Positions 43,356 to 53,759 of a stretch of 64,000 nucleotides of DNA are shown one piece after another. The notes under the pieces were generated by a model. It ran no database searches. It was not told the origin of the DNA and saw nothing but the letters and a program-made list of their open reading frames with translations. A program made the position numbers and the translations under genes. Source of the DNA: Tretioscincus oriximinensis (Eukaryota; Chordata; Lepidosauria; Squamata; Gymnophthalmidae); NCBI GenBank assembly GCA_022410635.1, contig JAJVDF010000138.1:890790-954789 (forward strand). Direction: 5' to 3'. Numbering within the stretch: the stretch's first letter is position 1; each line of letters starts with the position of its first letter.

Positions 43356-44609
43356 AATAAGGTATAAATATAATTCAAACATTTCAAATCAGTGAAACAA
43401 ATCAGGAATCCTGATCCAGAATTAAACAAGGAATCACAGATCAGGAATCTTGTGCTGAACCAGATTCAATAACCATCATTCTGTCGTTCTTTCCACAAAA
43501 TTATCTAATCTTGATCTTTCAAAACAACTCTCCCGCTTAATCTGGCTGAACCACCCATAACAGCAATAGTGGCTTTCCNTACATTGGAAGGCAAACTAAA
43601 ACCAAAGATGAATTGCTAAAAAGATTGAACTTCCTGAACCAAACTAACAAGTTAAAAGTAAATTGCTTGCCCTGGAAAAAAAAAAAAGAACCCAAGGTAC
43701 TGTTAGCAGCTGCAGTTTCTCAAAGGATGCAGCCCTTGTGAGATCTGGCTCTATAACACAATTCACTTTTAAATAGTCCTAACAGTTTTATGGCCATTAA
43801 TGATCACTCTCTTTGTGAACTAGATTGCCAATCAAAGATCACTTAATGACACAACAGAATAATTTACCCCCTATTCAAGGCACAATGCTTAGAACTGCTC
43901 ACGTTAGTGTTTTGACACAACTGTCTCTTAGAAGAAAGCATCCCCCCTTCCAAATAGGAGAGCTCTCATTAACAAGTATCACAGCCCTTGTGTTTTGGGT
44001 AACCATCTACAATAGCCTGACCTTTGAGCTTTGAGCTTTGAGCTTTTGCTTTGATTAAATCACAACCATTTAAACGTTTGGGTTAGTCATTTAAAACCTG
44101 CAGGTGTAGCAACTGGACAATACCAAATAAAGTGAATGCATAGGGATAAATGCGTAGGACACCACAACAGAAGAATCCCAAGTTGATACTACACAATGCT
44201 CTGGAATTAGTGAAGGCATTTCAGAAAGGTTAATGTACCATAATCCAGATTCACTTGTTAGCATAACGGGGCAGGGGCTGGGGGCTGGGAGAGAGATCCT
44301 GCCATCAGAGAATTCACTGGATTTCAAAGGTTATCAGCTCTTAAAATGAATTTGTTTTTATTTTAATGACCAGTTTTAAAGGCACAAATTCTGCTAAGCA
44401 ATTTTGAAATTCTAAAGGCTTTCCCTTTGACTGGTTAGTGGTAGACTACAAGAGGTATGATCCAGAGACGCAAGTTGCTATCGTCATTTCAATTTCCTGG
44501 GAGTGATCACGAATGAACACAGTAAGTCAACAACTAGAGGATGGATAAGGTGAATTGAGAAAATTCCTTTCTCTAATATACAACACAAGAACCAGGAGTC
44601 TCTCTGCAA
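43356..44609. other. Unassigned sequence
   Basis: No gene. Small runs only: GAATCAC/GGAATC repeats near 43402-43450 and three GAGCTTT units at 44026-44047. Confidence 0.35.
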
Positions 44610-45263
44610 AGCGGATGGGCAGAAGAGTTAGGACAGACTAGGAAAACTGGTGTCTGTTGTTGTTTTTACTCAGAAGGTCATCAGTCAATAGAATTTACTT
44701 CCAGAAGTCATTGTGGGCACTAGCAGCTTGGATAGCTTTAAGATAGGATTAGACAAATTCATGGAAGCTAAGTATATTGATAATTAGTAGAATGGATATC
44801 TTGGTACGGCCACCAGGATGGAACAACAGGCAATACCATTTGCAGGGAGTGGAGGACAGGTGAAGGTTCAGATTGCCAAAGTGCAATTGATGGGCCACTG
44901 TGTGAGGCAGAATGCTGAACTAGATGGGCTGTGGCCAGTGCTGGGAATCTTACAACTGGAGCCTGAAAATCTCAGGTGTTGGGGGGCAAAATTAGATGAC
45001 GTCGCTTCCGGAGCAGGACCAAAAGCAACATTATGACATCATTTCTAATGCCACTTCTGGCCCCCGGGGCGTCCTTTCCAGGACGGAAGTGACATCACCG
45101 AGCAAGAAGTGAAGTAAAGCAAATTTTCTCATGCATTGCTGCACAGGAATTCACACAAAGTACACAAGTGAATTTTGAAATAAAGCATACGCAATTTGTG
45201 TATGATTCCCAGCATTGGCTGTGGCCCCATTTAGCAGGGCTCTCTGATGTTCTCATGTTCTTC
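44610..45263 (+). mobile_element. CR1-type LINE 3' end split by a hAT-type MITE
   Basis: Left part: GAATTTACTTCCAGAAGTCA (end of coding), TTTAAGATAGGATTAGACAA (the FK-GLD-type block), AGGATGGAACAACAGGCAAT, CACTGTGTGAGGCAGAATGC and CTAGATGGG. After the insertion it resumes CCCATTTAGCAGGGCTCTCT and ends GATGTTCTCATGTTCTTCTG. Joining the two sides restores the usual order of the family. Confidence 0.85.
44936..45217. mobile_element. hAT-type MITE, 282 bp, with perfect 8-bp target duplication
   Basis: Terminal inverted repeats CAGTGCTGGGAATC (44936-44949) and, in reverse at the right end (45204-45217), CAATGCTGGGAATC: 13 of 14 identical. Flanking target duplication GCTGTGGC at 44928-44935 and 45218-45225 is perfect. 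An 8-bp duplication and ends beginning CA(G/A)TG fit the hAT superfamily. There is no transposase frame. Inside are TGACGTCGCTTCCGG (44997-45011), TGACATCATTTC (45034-45045) and CGGAAGTGACATCAC (45084-45098), the same motif set as 7631-7720 and 16090-16165. Confidence 0.85.
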
Positions 45264-45589
45264 TGATAGGCTGCCCTAATACATTTAGATCAAATTACTC
45301 AACTGAGAGTAGTTTATCCAAAAGTCTTTGGCTAGGTTTCCAGATGCATATCTTTAGTTCATGTTGTAAAGGATAGTTTTCAGGTAAACATTTTTTACAT
45401 GTTTATATGTGTATGGGCATACATGTGTTAAAAACAAGTACCTTACACAAAAAAAACCCTGTCAATTTTGCAAATTGTCAATAATGATGATGATGTTAGG
45501 GAACACTGTTAGCAAAGTATAGGAAATATTTGGGAAATTTTGTAAAATTTTGTGGAGATCATCAAAGACTGCACAACTACACTATTTGT
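45264..45589. other. Unassigned sequence
   Basis: AT-rich, nothing recognised. Confidence 0.3.
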
Positions 45590-45685
45590 CCAGAAAGGTT
45601 TAGTGAATCTGGCATTGATCAAGAGGTTGGATCCAATGATTCTGGAAGTCTCTTCAGCTCTATGATCCTATGATTCTGTTTGCAC
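45590..45685 (+). mobile_element. CR1 LINE 3' end, classical subtype
   Basis: AGAAAGGTTTAGTGAATCTG, GCATTGATCAAGAGGTTGGA, GATTCTGGAAGTCTCTTCAG, then the octamer tail CTATGATCCTATGATTCTG. Severely 5'-truncated, about 95 bases. Confidence 0.8.
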
Positions 45686-45889
45686 AGATCTAAGTAATTA
45701 CAAAATTATTTTCTCTGCTCAACTCAGGCCTCTTTACCAAGGAGTAAATCTCATCTTTCTAACATAAAATTTGGAGAAAATGTTAACAGGCAGTGGGGTA
45801 AACATGTGTCATCACTCACAGTGAGGATGCTATACTTTGAATTAAGAAATTATCTTGAAAACCTCCATTCCATCATTAAAAAGTTGCAA

Positions 45890-46250
45890 TTCACCCAGGC
45901 TATATCCATAAAGGTCAATAATTCACTTGAAAGTTAAATCTGTGTTTCATTTGCCTCAGTAGATTGCTATATAAACCAGCAGATTGCAGATTTTTAATGC
46001 CAGTTATCTAGATTGTCAGTTTTCTGAGAAATCTCAGTGTTGAACTGGCATATAAGGTTATTGCGTGAAGGCTTTGATGTGTGGATAATTTGATGAGAAA
46101 CTATAGGGTGGGGGGTCAAGATATCTGATGTTGACAGCAAACTATCCAATAGCATTTGGGAGGAGGGACTACTGGACTTCCTGTTGACAAATCACTAACA
46201 AAATGGCTGCTGGGAGAGTGTGTCATGTGCCTGGGAAACCTCACTTGCCC
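45890..46250. repeat. Dispersed family D
   Basis: GGTCAATAATTCACTTGAAA, TATATAAACCAGCAGATTGC, TTTTAATGCCAGTTATCTAG, CCAATAGCATTTGGGA, GGACTTCCTGTTGACAAATC and AACAAAATGGCTGCTGGGAG agree in order with the copy at 29675. Confidence 0.6.
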
Positions 46251-47089
46251 AAATTTGTACTAAAGTGTAAAGATGTATCTTGATCAATTGCATACGTTAG
46301 CATTGCTTCAGCCATTTTAGACTTAGCTTTGCATAAAACTATTATCGTAATGCATATGCAGACATTTGACAAAGCAAACCATGCTGTTTCCACCTTAGAT
46401 TTCATAGTGTAAAATGTGCTGGTTGTTTAAATGGACGTAGCCACATACTGAGGGCATGATCTGTTGACAAAATCAGTCTGTTATTAAGAATGTGGTTGTC
46501 TAGTTGCTGAAAACAGTGATGATGCGCATGGCCCTAGAAGATAAAGNTAAGATCCTGCAATTTGGAAGCAGAGTGTTTACCGTCTCTGATAGCCCTTCNT
46601 GGTTATGGTTGAAGACTAAACATCAGAGATGCATTCATCTTCTTGGGTTGCAGTGACATGGTTATTTTTATGTTGCATGCTGTTGCAATATGGTTTGCTT
46701 GTTCTTTCTTTTTTAATAAAAATGGTTGGGGGAGGAAGCTTTAGTCAAGTTTGTCCTAAAAAATTCGGCTTCTCTCTTCTCCATCTGAAGAACTCAACTT
46801 AGTTGGAGCCCTGAATTTCTATCTCATGCAACAAAATTACTCTGTACTTGACAAGAAATATAAAATTGAATATACCACACNCAGAACCCATGAAAGGCAG
46901 AGACCATCTTATGCACTCAACCCAAACCCAATATCCCTCTGCCTGTCCCCCCAGCCACCCAGCCAGAAAAAATATATACTGGCACCCTGGCCTATTTATC
47001 AGCCAAGTCGACCCTTTAACCAGTTCAATGACTTCTTTTTCCAAGTGAACATCTTGATTCAATTGACAGGCTGTGCTTAATTACAGAAG
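46251..47089. other. Unassigned sequence
   Basis: No gene or family recognised; N bases at 46548, 46600 and 46881. Confidence 0.35.
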
Positions 47090-47620
47090 GGGGAAATGGG
47101 AAAGAGGCAATGAGCTTGTTTATCTCTTTTAAGCAGGACTTGGTTGCAAGCATCTGTTATCTTTGGTGTGAAATTCAGGGCGACAACAATTAATGCTTTC
47201 TATCCCAGTAGCTTTACATCTTCCATTGTGGGAGGGTGGAATGGTGGGATAAGATGGCTGTAGCAATGTAATTCCTATCTTGCAGCCACGCCGGGCCTTG
47301 AGCCTCCCTGTCACTCATTAGGCAGACGGCAGAAGAGGAACAGCAGCAGAAGCTGGGAGGGGAAAGAAACCTTGCTGGCGCCTCTCGAGACCCTCCTGTG
47401 ATAAACCGCGTCCTGCTTGGTGGTGTAATCAACTTGCAATACATGCATTACTTCCTAATGAGATCCGTGTTTAAACAAGTGTATAGAACACATCTGTCCG
47501 AGCCTTGGGATTTGGATCTGTGTGACCAATTCAACATCTGAAAGTTAAATTAATGGTAAAGAGTTTAATTGTGAGTAAACAATGCCCACATTAAGGAGCA
47601 GTAAACACAGCAGCAGGGAA
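47090..47620. other. Candidate conserved non-coding stretch
   Basis: About 530 bases free of the window's repeat families. It contains CAACAATTAATGC, GTAATCAACTTGC, CTTCCTAATGAGATCC, AAAGTTAAATTAATGG and AGTTTAATTGTGAGTAAAC (homeodomain and forkhead-like cores) and moderate CpG (47288-47405). It resembles developmental enhancer DNA; inference only. Confidence 0.25.
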
Positions 47621-47753
47621 CTCAAAAGACAGGGCATTCAATCACAGATGTGGCTGCCTCGGTGCGTTCCTTAATGATCTTTCTCCAGCTGTAGCTTATG
47701 ATTGTCCCCCTCGGGGTGGGGTGGGATGGGGGAGTTTCTCTCTTTCCTTGCAG

Positions 47754-47799
47754 GACACATTTCTGAAAGTGTCGCAACTGTTCAGCTCTGAAAGGCACA
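47754..47799 (+). other. Speculative 46-base micro-exon
   Basis: A pyrimidine tract and acceptor (TTTCTCTCTTTCCTTGCAG ending 47753) and a donor GTAAAG at 47800 bracket a frame reading DTFLKVSQLFSSERH. A branch-point-like TTAATGA lies upstream at about 47672. I do not recognise the peptide. Such signals arise by chance often, so this is only a flag. Confidence 0.1.
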
Positions 47800-48087
47800 G
47801 TAAAGCCATACTGAGCTTGAGCGTTCAGGAGAAGAATAATCCTGGGGAAAATAAGAAAGGAAGAATTCAATCACATGCCATCTAGTGCAACAGCCAGTAT
47901 CATGAACTGGCCCACCACTGGGTAACTCCAGGAGAAAAAGAAGGCAAAATCTGCATCTGCTCTAAACTATGGTCTTTGGAAGCATCTTATCTATCTCTCC
48001 AGTATCTAGGTGGCATCTAGGCATCCATTCTAGGAGCTGTTGATAGACCATCCTTCACAAATGTGACTGTGAAAACAAAAAAAAGAG

Positions 48088-48262
48088 ACCTCATAAATTG
48101 GGCTACAGCCCATTTAATCCAATGTCCTGCCCTACAGAGTGGTCCACCAACTGTTTCTGTGCATCTTGTGTAGAAAGTGAAAGGAAAACCTCTATCTGTT
48201 TCAAAATCCCAACCACTGGTCTTCAGAGGCATCCTACTTATCTCTCAAATGTAGACAACTGT
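48088..48262 (-). mobile_element. CR1-type LINE fragment
   Basis: GGGCTACAGCCCATTTAATC, CAATGTCCTGCCCTACAGAG, TCTGTGCATCTTGTGTAG and CTTCAGAGGCATCCTA follow the reverse CR1 UTR order, with heavy divergence. Confidence 0.5.
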
Positions 48263-48299
48263 TCTAATAATAGACTTGGCTTTCATGAATTTGTCTATC

Positions 48300-48765
48300 A
48301 TAATTAATAAAAGGCATGTGGGAGAGTCCAACATTCCAAGGTATAATGACCAATGACAGNCTCAGAACTTTGACACCCTCCAGAGCCCTGGGTTGGAAAC
48401 TGGCTAAAAGACAGAAAACAGGGGGAAATAAATGGNCTGTTCTTTGGGTGGAAAGATGTGAGAAGTGGAATGCCCCAGTATTCAGTACTGAAGCCAGTAT
48501 TGGGAGGAAGGCAGGAAGAAAGGAAAGGAAGAACAAAAGAAGGAATGGATTGAAAGAAGAAAAAGAAGGAAGATAAAGATGAAAAATAAAGAAGGAAAGG
48601 AAAACAGAAAGAAGGAACAAACCAAAGAAGCAGCAAGTGAAAGGGGAATTGGAGTGGGCAAGGGTGGGAGAAAATGCGTNGAGGCATGGATGGAAGGAAG
48701 GAAGGGGGGAGGGGCCAGAACCTGCTGTATTACTATGACACAACAGGTTAATTCCACCAGTAAGC
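48300..48765 (+). mobile_element. LINE reverse-transcriptase fragment fused to a purine tract (copy 2)
   Basis: Parallels 640-1030: AATAAAAGGC, GGTATAATGACCAATGACAG, CCTCCAGAG, GAAACTGGCTAAAAGACAGA, AAGATGTGAGAAGTGGAAT, a GGAA/GAAA tract (48500-48620), AAGCAGCAAGTGAAAGGGGA, GAGGCATGGATGGAAGG and CAACAGGTTAATTCCACC. The RT frame is shifted and interrupted here. The purine part is longer than in copy 1. Confidence 0.7.
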
Positions 48766-50439
48766 ATGTAAGAGGAGATCTGCTGAACAGATCTGCTTGG
48801 GAATTAGAATTGTTCTCGCTTGCAAGGTGCAAAATTGAACGCCCAGGAATAGTCTGTCATAACCATTCTCAAAACATATAGGTGGTTCCAGACAAGTTTT
48901 TCTTCATGCTATAAAGTTTTACAATGGGCATTTTGTCTCATCTGATTGTGGGGATCCAGCAACAGTAGCTTTAGATTCTCTGTCCTACTTTTTCCTCCTA
49001 GTCCTCTTATGCTGGTTCTATACCACAATGTCCCTTGATTGTTCGACCTTTCAANATCTCCAGCCCTGCCTCACTGTTCTTCCAGTAAGGCAGGGCATGG
49101 AAAAGCTGTTTCCTCTGCTGAATTTATGTAGCAAAAGACAGGTTTGTAAAAAATAAAAATAAAAATAAAAAATCCCTATCAGCCCCAAATCTTGAAGAAA
49201 TTATGAAACTTTTTCCTTTGTATTCACTTGCTTGGTAACAAGGTTCACTAGTAGTCAATGTCAGAAGATAAATAGATGAGCCCATTGCAAGTAGAGAATT
49301 CCATGCGAGGTGCCGGCAAATGCGTAAGAAAGAGAATGTCTCAGAGTGGTTTCATGCTGTGTGTAGAGAAAGGGTAAGTGCTTTGTAGTGTGTTCTGGTA
49401 AAGATTTCGCTACAAAATCTGGATGTAGCTTAAGTATCAGTCAATCACAACCGTTCATGCAAAACATCTCTGTCGNTCAATTACAGATGTGGCTACTTTG
49501 GTGTGTTTCTGAAAAGGTAAGTTTGGAACNAGTCATAATTACATTATCCTTCCAATCTCTCAGAATCATCAAAGAATGACTGCATCTGTGATAACTGCAT
49601 TCCCTATAGCTTTTTTTTTCCTTTCAGATAAACAGTCACCATAGTAAGGATCCACCCTAAGACCAATTTGTGGTCCCATTTACTACAAGACAGCAAACAG
49701 CAGTTGTTCCTGTGTGGGTGTGAAAGCGAAATCAGCATCTGCAAAACTAGAACAGCAACTTCCAAGAGCAGCAAAAATCCCTCCAAAAGAAATCAACTGC
49801 TTCTGCCTCATGATGGGGACTTCAGTTTTATTTTCTTGATTTTCTTCCCTCTTCTACCAACTGTGGAAGTCCATTCNCACTCTTTATTGATTTTGGTCTC
49901 CAGACGGCATATGAATGACAGAGTGTATTAAGACGATGCTAGTTGAAATGTCACTTTCATCAATATTGCAAGGCAGTGCTAAGTGAGAGGCCCTGGGCTG
50001 TTTAGTGATGTATGTTTACCCGTCCATTAAATGCCTAGAGAAAAATTAAATAAATAAACTTTTCTGGGAGAGAATAAGGAGGGGTATGTGACCATCTAAA
50101 GTGCTTCCCCACTATGTCCAGTGGGAAGTTCTCCCTTTCAGAATATAAGATGGATAAGCTGTCCCCCAGCTGGGGTTTTTTTTAACCAGGCAATGAAAAG
50201 AGATTGTCTTTGTCAAAAGATAAAACATCTGTTAAGGAAACAGAGAATGTGGCACTGTTCCTCAGGAAAACAAAAACACTTTTCTGAGTAAATCATACCC
50301 AAAGGTCCTCCTTGTGTAACTGATCAAATTAATGTGAGTCAAGTCATAGTCAAATACTCTATATTGCCCAAAGTATTCACTTACCCACCCACATAAGTGA
50401 ATGCAGGTATGAGCAAATACTTTAGGCAATGTAGGCTGT
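48766..50439. other. Unassigned sequence
   Basis: No gene. A small AAAAT run is at 49148-49172; N bases at 49055, 49476, 49530 and 49876. Frames at 49388-49931 lack motif support. Confidence 0.35.
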
Positions 50440-50890
50440 TTCTTCATCACATAGTTTGCCTCATTATTTCTTTTAAAACGTATTCGCCATCCCTCCTACA
50501 TACCTTAAAGCTTCCACAGTGTTCCAACATTTACCTAGCAGTCTCATCACATGACAGTATTGCTGCATTTTCTTTACAACAACTCCTGGCATTCTCTGCA
50601 AGCCTGCCTACAATTCCCAAGCGTTCTCTGCAAGCCAAGAGCCAATGAACTTTTACATGTCACCCCAAAGTCTCACAAGATTTGCCAAGTTCACATTGCT
50701 GAATTTCCCCACAAAGCTTTTTTTCAGATTTTACAAAATGCCCGCTGTTGAATTGCACAAACTGTATGGCTAAAAATTTTGTCACAGACCTTTTGAGCAA
50801 GGGGATCACTGTACATGCATCACCTCACAGTGTGGACTACAACTCAGTAGAAATCATGTTTGGGGATGTGGCCATAGTGTGTACAGAAGT
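50440..50890 (-). repeat. Dispersed family C, reverse orientation
   Basis: In reverse it gives CAACAGCGGGCATTTTGTAA, GCTTGCAGAGAACGCTTGGG, GAATGCCAGGAGTTGTTGTA, ATGTGATGAGACTGCTAGGT and TTTTAAAAGAAATAATGAGG. Two near-duplicate CATTCTCTGCAAGCC / GTTCTCTGCAAGCC phrases are at 50590-50638. Confidence 0.65.
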
Positions 50891-51879
50891 GCAAAATTTG
50901 TTTCACAATTCACAGTTCACAGTTGAACTGATCACATCTGTGGATTTTGCATTACCGCCAAACAGTGGTTTCCATATCCTGACATGTCATTGAAACAACT
51001 CTTTTAACTCAGAGATGTCAAACTGGGGACCCTCCAGAACTCCCAATGAACCAGAACTCCCAGTGTCCCATTTGGCTTAGCAGAGTGAGCACAGTGCTTG
51101 GAGTAGAAGGGAATGTTGGGAGTTGTGTTTGCTGGACTAGATGGACTGTGTGTAGAGTGAGATAGAAGTAATAAATGAGTAAACAAAATAAAATCTGAAT
51201 GGCACCCAAGGCATGAAGTGAACACTGATGTATTGGTATCAGTCAGCAGTCAGGAAACAAATAATCTGGTATTGACATTTGAGCTTTTCATGTGCAGCCC
51301 TTTGTCTATAAACCCTTCATCTTCTCTCCTTAGTCCTTTCCCCTTTTATTTTAATGAGCGCTATTTCTCATACAGACCCTCATGGCCTATCCCTAGGAAC
51401 TCACTCTCTGGGCCCTTTCAGAAATCCACTCNCTGTCTCTCTCACAAACAAACAAGGGAGCTTTACTTCACACATGTATCCCCTGTAACTAACACCATTT
51501 GCCAATTTGCCAAAGGGCAGAGAACCTCTAAGCTCCATTTATGTGCCTCTTTGCAGAACGATTTCAACTCTGGTGGCAAACACTCAAGCTGAGCGCTTGA
51601 GGCAGGCAGAAAGACGGGGGGAGCAATTCTCCTCACGTTATAGCTGAAAGCCCACATTGTGGAAACAACCATGGGGCTTCCATTTTCCTAATCAACCCTC
51701 ATTTAGCAAGCCTCCTGCTTCCCAGGGTAAACAAAGAAGTCCGAAATATCATCCGGTTCACGGCGGACAAGATAGGACTCCAGTAATTAAAAGAAAGCCC
51801 AACTTGGTCTCCACAGCATTCCCCAGGCCTAACAGATTGAGCGGCCTTGGCTCCTTGAACATCTCAGCACGTTCCGAAA
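50891..51879. other. Unassigned sequence
   Basis: No gene recognised. 51040-51130 carries inverted GAACTCCCA / TGGGAGTTG phrases suggesting another short mobile relic. The frame at 51657-51935 has no known motif. Confidence 0.35.
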
Positions 51880-52330
51880 AGGAAAGAAAAACAACAAGAG
51901 GTGTTAATAGCTTTACGGAGGGAGCTCCATGCTGATAGATTACCCATTAGAGTTATCCACTGGCTGCGAAATGGCAAATAGGTTTGATCAATTCGATTTT
52001 AATGGAAAGTAGGCACCCAAGGAAGAGCGGTGAGGAAAGTGTCGCGGTCTTTTGTTGCTAATGTGCCTAGGAGAGGAAAAGGGTGTGTGTGTGGGGGGGG
52101 GAGCACTTAATTGAGGTCATAATAATATTAGTGGTGATTGCCATCAATAATTCAAGCATATTTATTACTAGATCTGTAGAGGCCTGTCAGGCTGGGACAA
52201 TCAGAGCTTTTGTTATGTGCTAACACAACACTTGGCGTGGGTCCTTTCACCAGCTGCTCTGGGAGGAAGGCTGGTGAGGACAAACAATATTCTGCCCCCG
52301 GCTTGAAACAATGCTACGGCAATTTTTTAA
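51880..52330. other. Candidate conserved non-coding stretch
   Basis: Non-repetitive apart from a TG/G run at 52083-52102. Homeodomain and POU-like cores: GTGTTAATAGC, CGATTTTAATGG, CACTTAATTGAGG, AATAATATTAGTGG, ATCAATAATTC and TATTTATTAC. Includes ATTCGATTTTAATGGAAAGT. Inference from texture only. Confidence 0.25.
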
Positions 52331-52398
52331 AATAAAGTAATAAGTAAATTATTTTATTGGACACAACAGATATACAATTATGAGTGAATTGGGATCAA

Positions 52399-52474
<76 letters not shown>

Positions 52475-52490
52475 TAACAACAACAATAAT
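52399..52490. repeat. Compound ATT / AGT microsatellite
   Basis: ATT units to about 52434, then AGT units to about 52473, then ACA/ATA units. Similar in build to the one at 43123. Confidence 0.9.
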
Positions 52491-52751
52491 ATCCCTTCTG
52501 CTAAAGAGCCATACAAAAAAGCAAAAGGTATAAAATATATTATTAAAACAGAAATAATCAATTCTACTTAGCCCTCATGATACCAAACACAATTCTTCAA
52601 CCATAACTGAAGGTTAAACTTATAGAGCAGTGGTTCTCACACCACACCTCACCTATTTATTTATTTATTTACATTTCTATTCCACCCTTTATGTGAAGGT
52701 CTCAGGGAGGTTAAGAATAAAACCTCAATTAACAACAATATCTGACAATAG

Positions 52752-53130
52752 GAGNAGGAGGAGGAGGGGGAGGGGGAAGAGGAGGAGGAGGAGGAGAAGA
52801 AGTGGGTTCTTATACCCCGCTTTTCTCAAATTTCAAAGGGACTCAAAGCAGCTTACAAGGGTATTTTGCCCAAGGGCTTACATTCTATTTTGCCCAAGGG
52901 CTTACATTCTATTTTCCCCACCANGCTGTGGTGGTTCCCATGTATCTACTTGCCATCAACTACAATTTCTTGCAATTCATGCTTTCGAATATCTGGGTTG
53001 GCTAGAACTACAGGCTAGTGCAAGGTGCTCAGCCCCCCACCCCCCCACGTCCCACACAGAGCCTCAAAACCCGATCTCCCAGATGAGAGACTGTTTCCTT
53101 AGTGACTGAGCTATCCGTACAGTTTTTAAG
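52752..53130 (-). mobile_element. tRNA-derived SINE, family B, with internal 27-bp duplication
   Basis: GGA/GAA tail, then CTTATACCCCGCTTTTCTCA, GGACTCAAAGCAGCTTACAA, GTGGTGGTTCCCATGTATCT, GAATATCTGGGTTGGCTAGA and a reversed head ending GACTGAGCTATCCG. The phrase ATTTTGCCCAAGGGCTTACA plus TTCT is repeated back to back at 52864-52915. Confidence 0.8.
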
Positions 53131-53137
53131 CCAAAGG

Positions 53138-53206
53138 CCAGGTTAAAGACAGACAGACAGAAAGATAGATAGATAGATCGATGATAGGTAGGCAGGTAGT
53201 TAGGTA
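53138..53206. repeat. GACA/GATA microsatellite
   Basis: GACA units followed by GATA units and degenerate GGTAGGCAGGTAG. Lies inside the split L2-like copy. Confidence 0.8.
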
Positions 53207-53447
53207 GAAAGATTCACTTTTGTCTCACTGTATACATATTGAAGGGTAGCTAATAATAAAATACAATGCAGAATTAACATTAAAAACAGCTGTGCCACAA
53301 AGTGGGGGGTGGGGGTGGAGAGATGTTTCTTTAACCAAAGCCCAGGTTAAAGAAATGTGTCTTCAAAGTTCTGCTGAATAAATACAGGGTTCTATAGTCA
53401 GGGGGCTGCCACTGAGAGGGCCGTGTCCCAATTCCCCACTCTCTTTG

Positions 53448-53560
53448 CATCTGAGGAAGTAGGCTTGCCTATGAAAGGTTGTGCCACCTCTTCTAAAGAG
53501 CCACAAGACCTCCTTGCTAGATTTTCTAGATGCTGATTAACATGGCTATGCCTTTAAAAT
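53448..53560. repeat. Fold-back family E, second arm
   Basis: GCATCTGAGGAAGTAGGCTT, CTATGAAAGGTTGTGCCACC, CCACAAGACCTCCTTGCTAG and GATTAACATGGCTATGCCTT. Abuts the L2-like copy. Confidence 0.65.
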
Positions 53561-53759
53561 CTGTTTTTATCGATTTTACAAAGCACTGTATTGAAAAAGA
53601 CACTGGCAGTGAACTATCTGTCAAAGGAATGCCTGCAGCATGATTTAGCTTCCTATGGGTAGGAGAAACATAAATTTACTTCTCCGCACAGTTTGTTGTC
53701 ACACCTGACTAGTGCTCTCCCTCTCTCCCTTTCCCTTTCCTTCTCTCTTTTTCTTCCTC
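53561..53759. other. Unassigned sequence with a CT-rich run
   Basis: A CTCTCCCTTTCC run lies at about 53712-53760. Otherwise nothing recognised. Confidence 0.3.

Larger units (their letters stand above)
52655..53440 (-). mobile_element. L2-like LINE 3' end split by a SINE and a GATA run
   Basis: The tail part (TATTTATTTATTTACATTTC, TATTCCACCCTTTATGTGAA, GGTCTCAGGGAGGTTAAGAA) lies at 52655-52745. After the SINE come a GATA run and then GAAATGTGTCTTCAAAGTTC, TCTATAGTCAGGGGGCTGCC and ACTGAGAGGGCCGTGTCCCA. The order matches 12050-12460 and 62946-63354. Confidence 0.65.
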
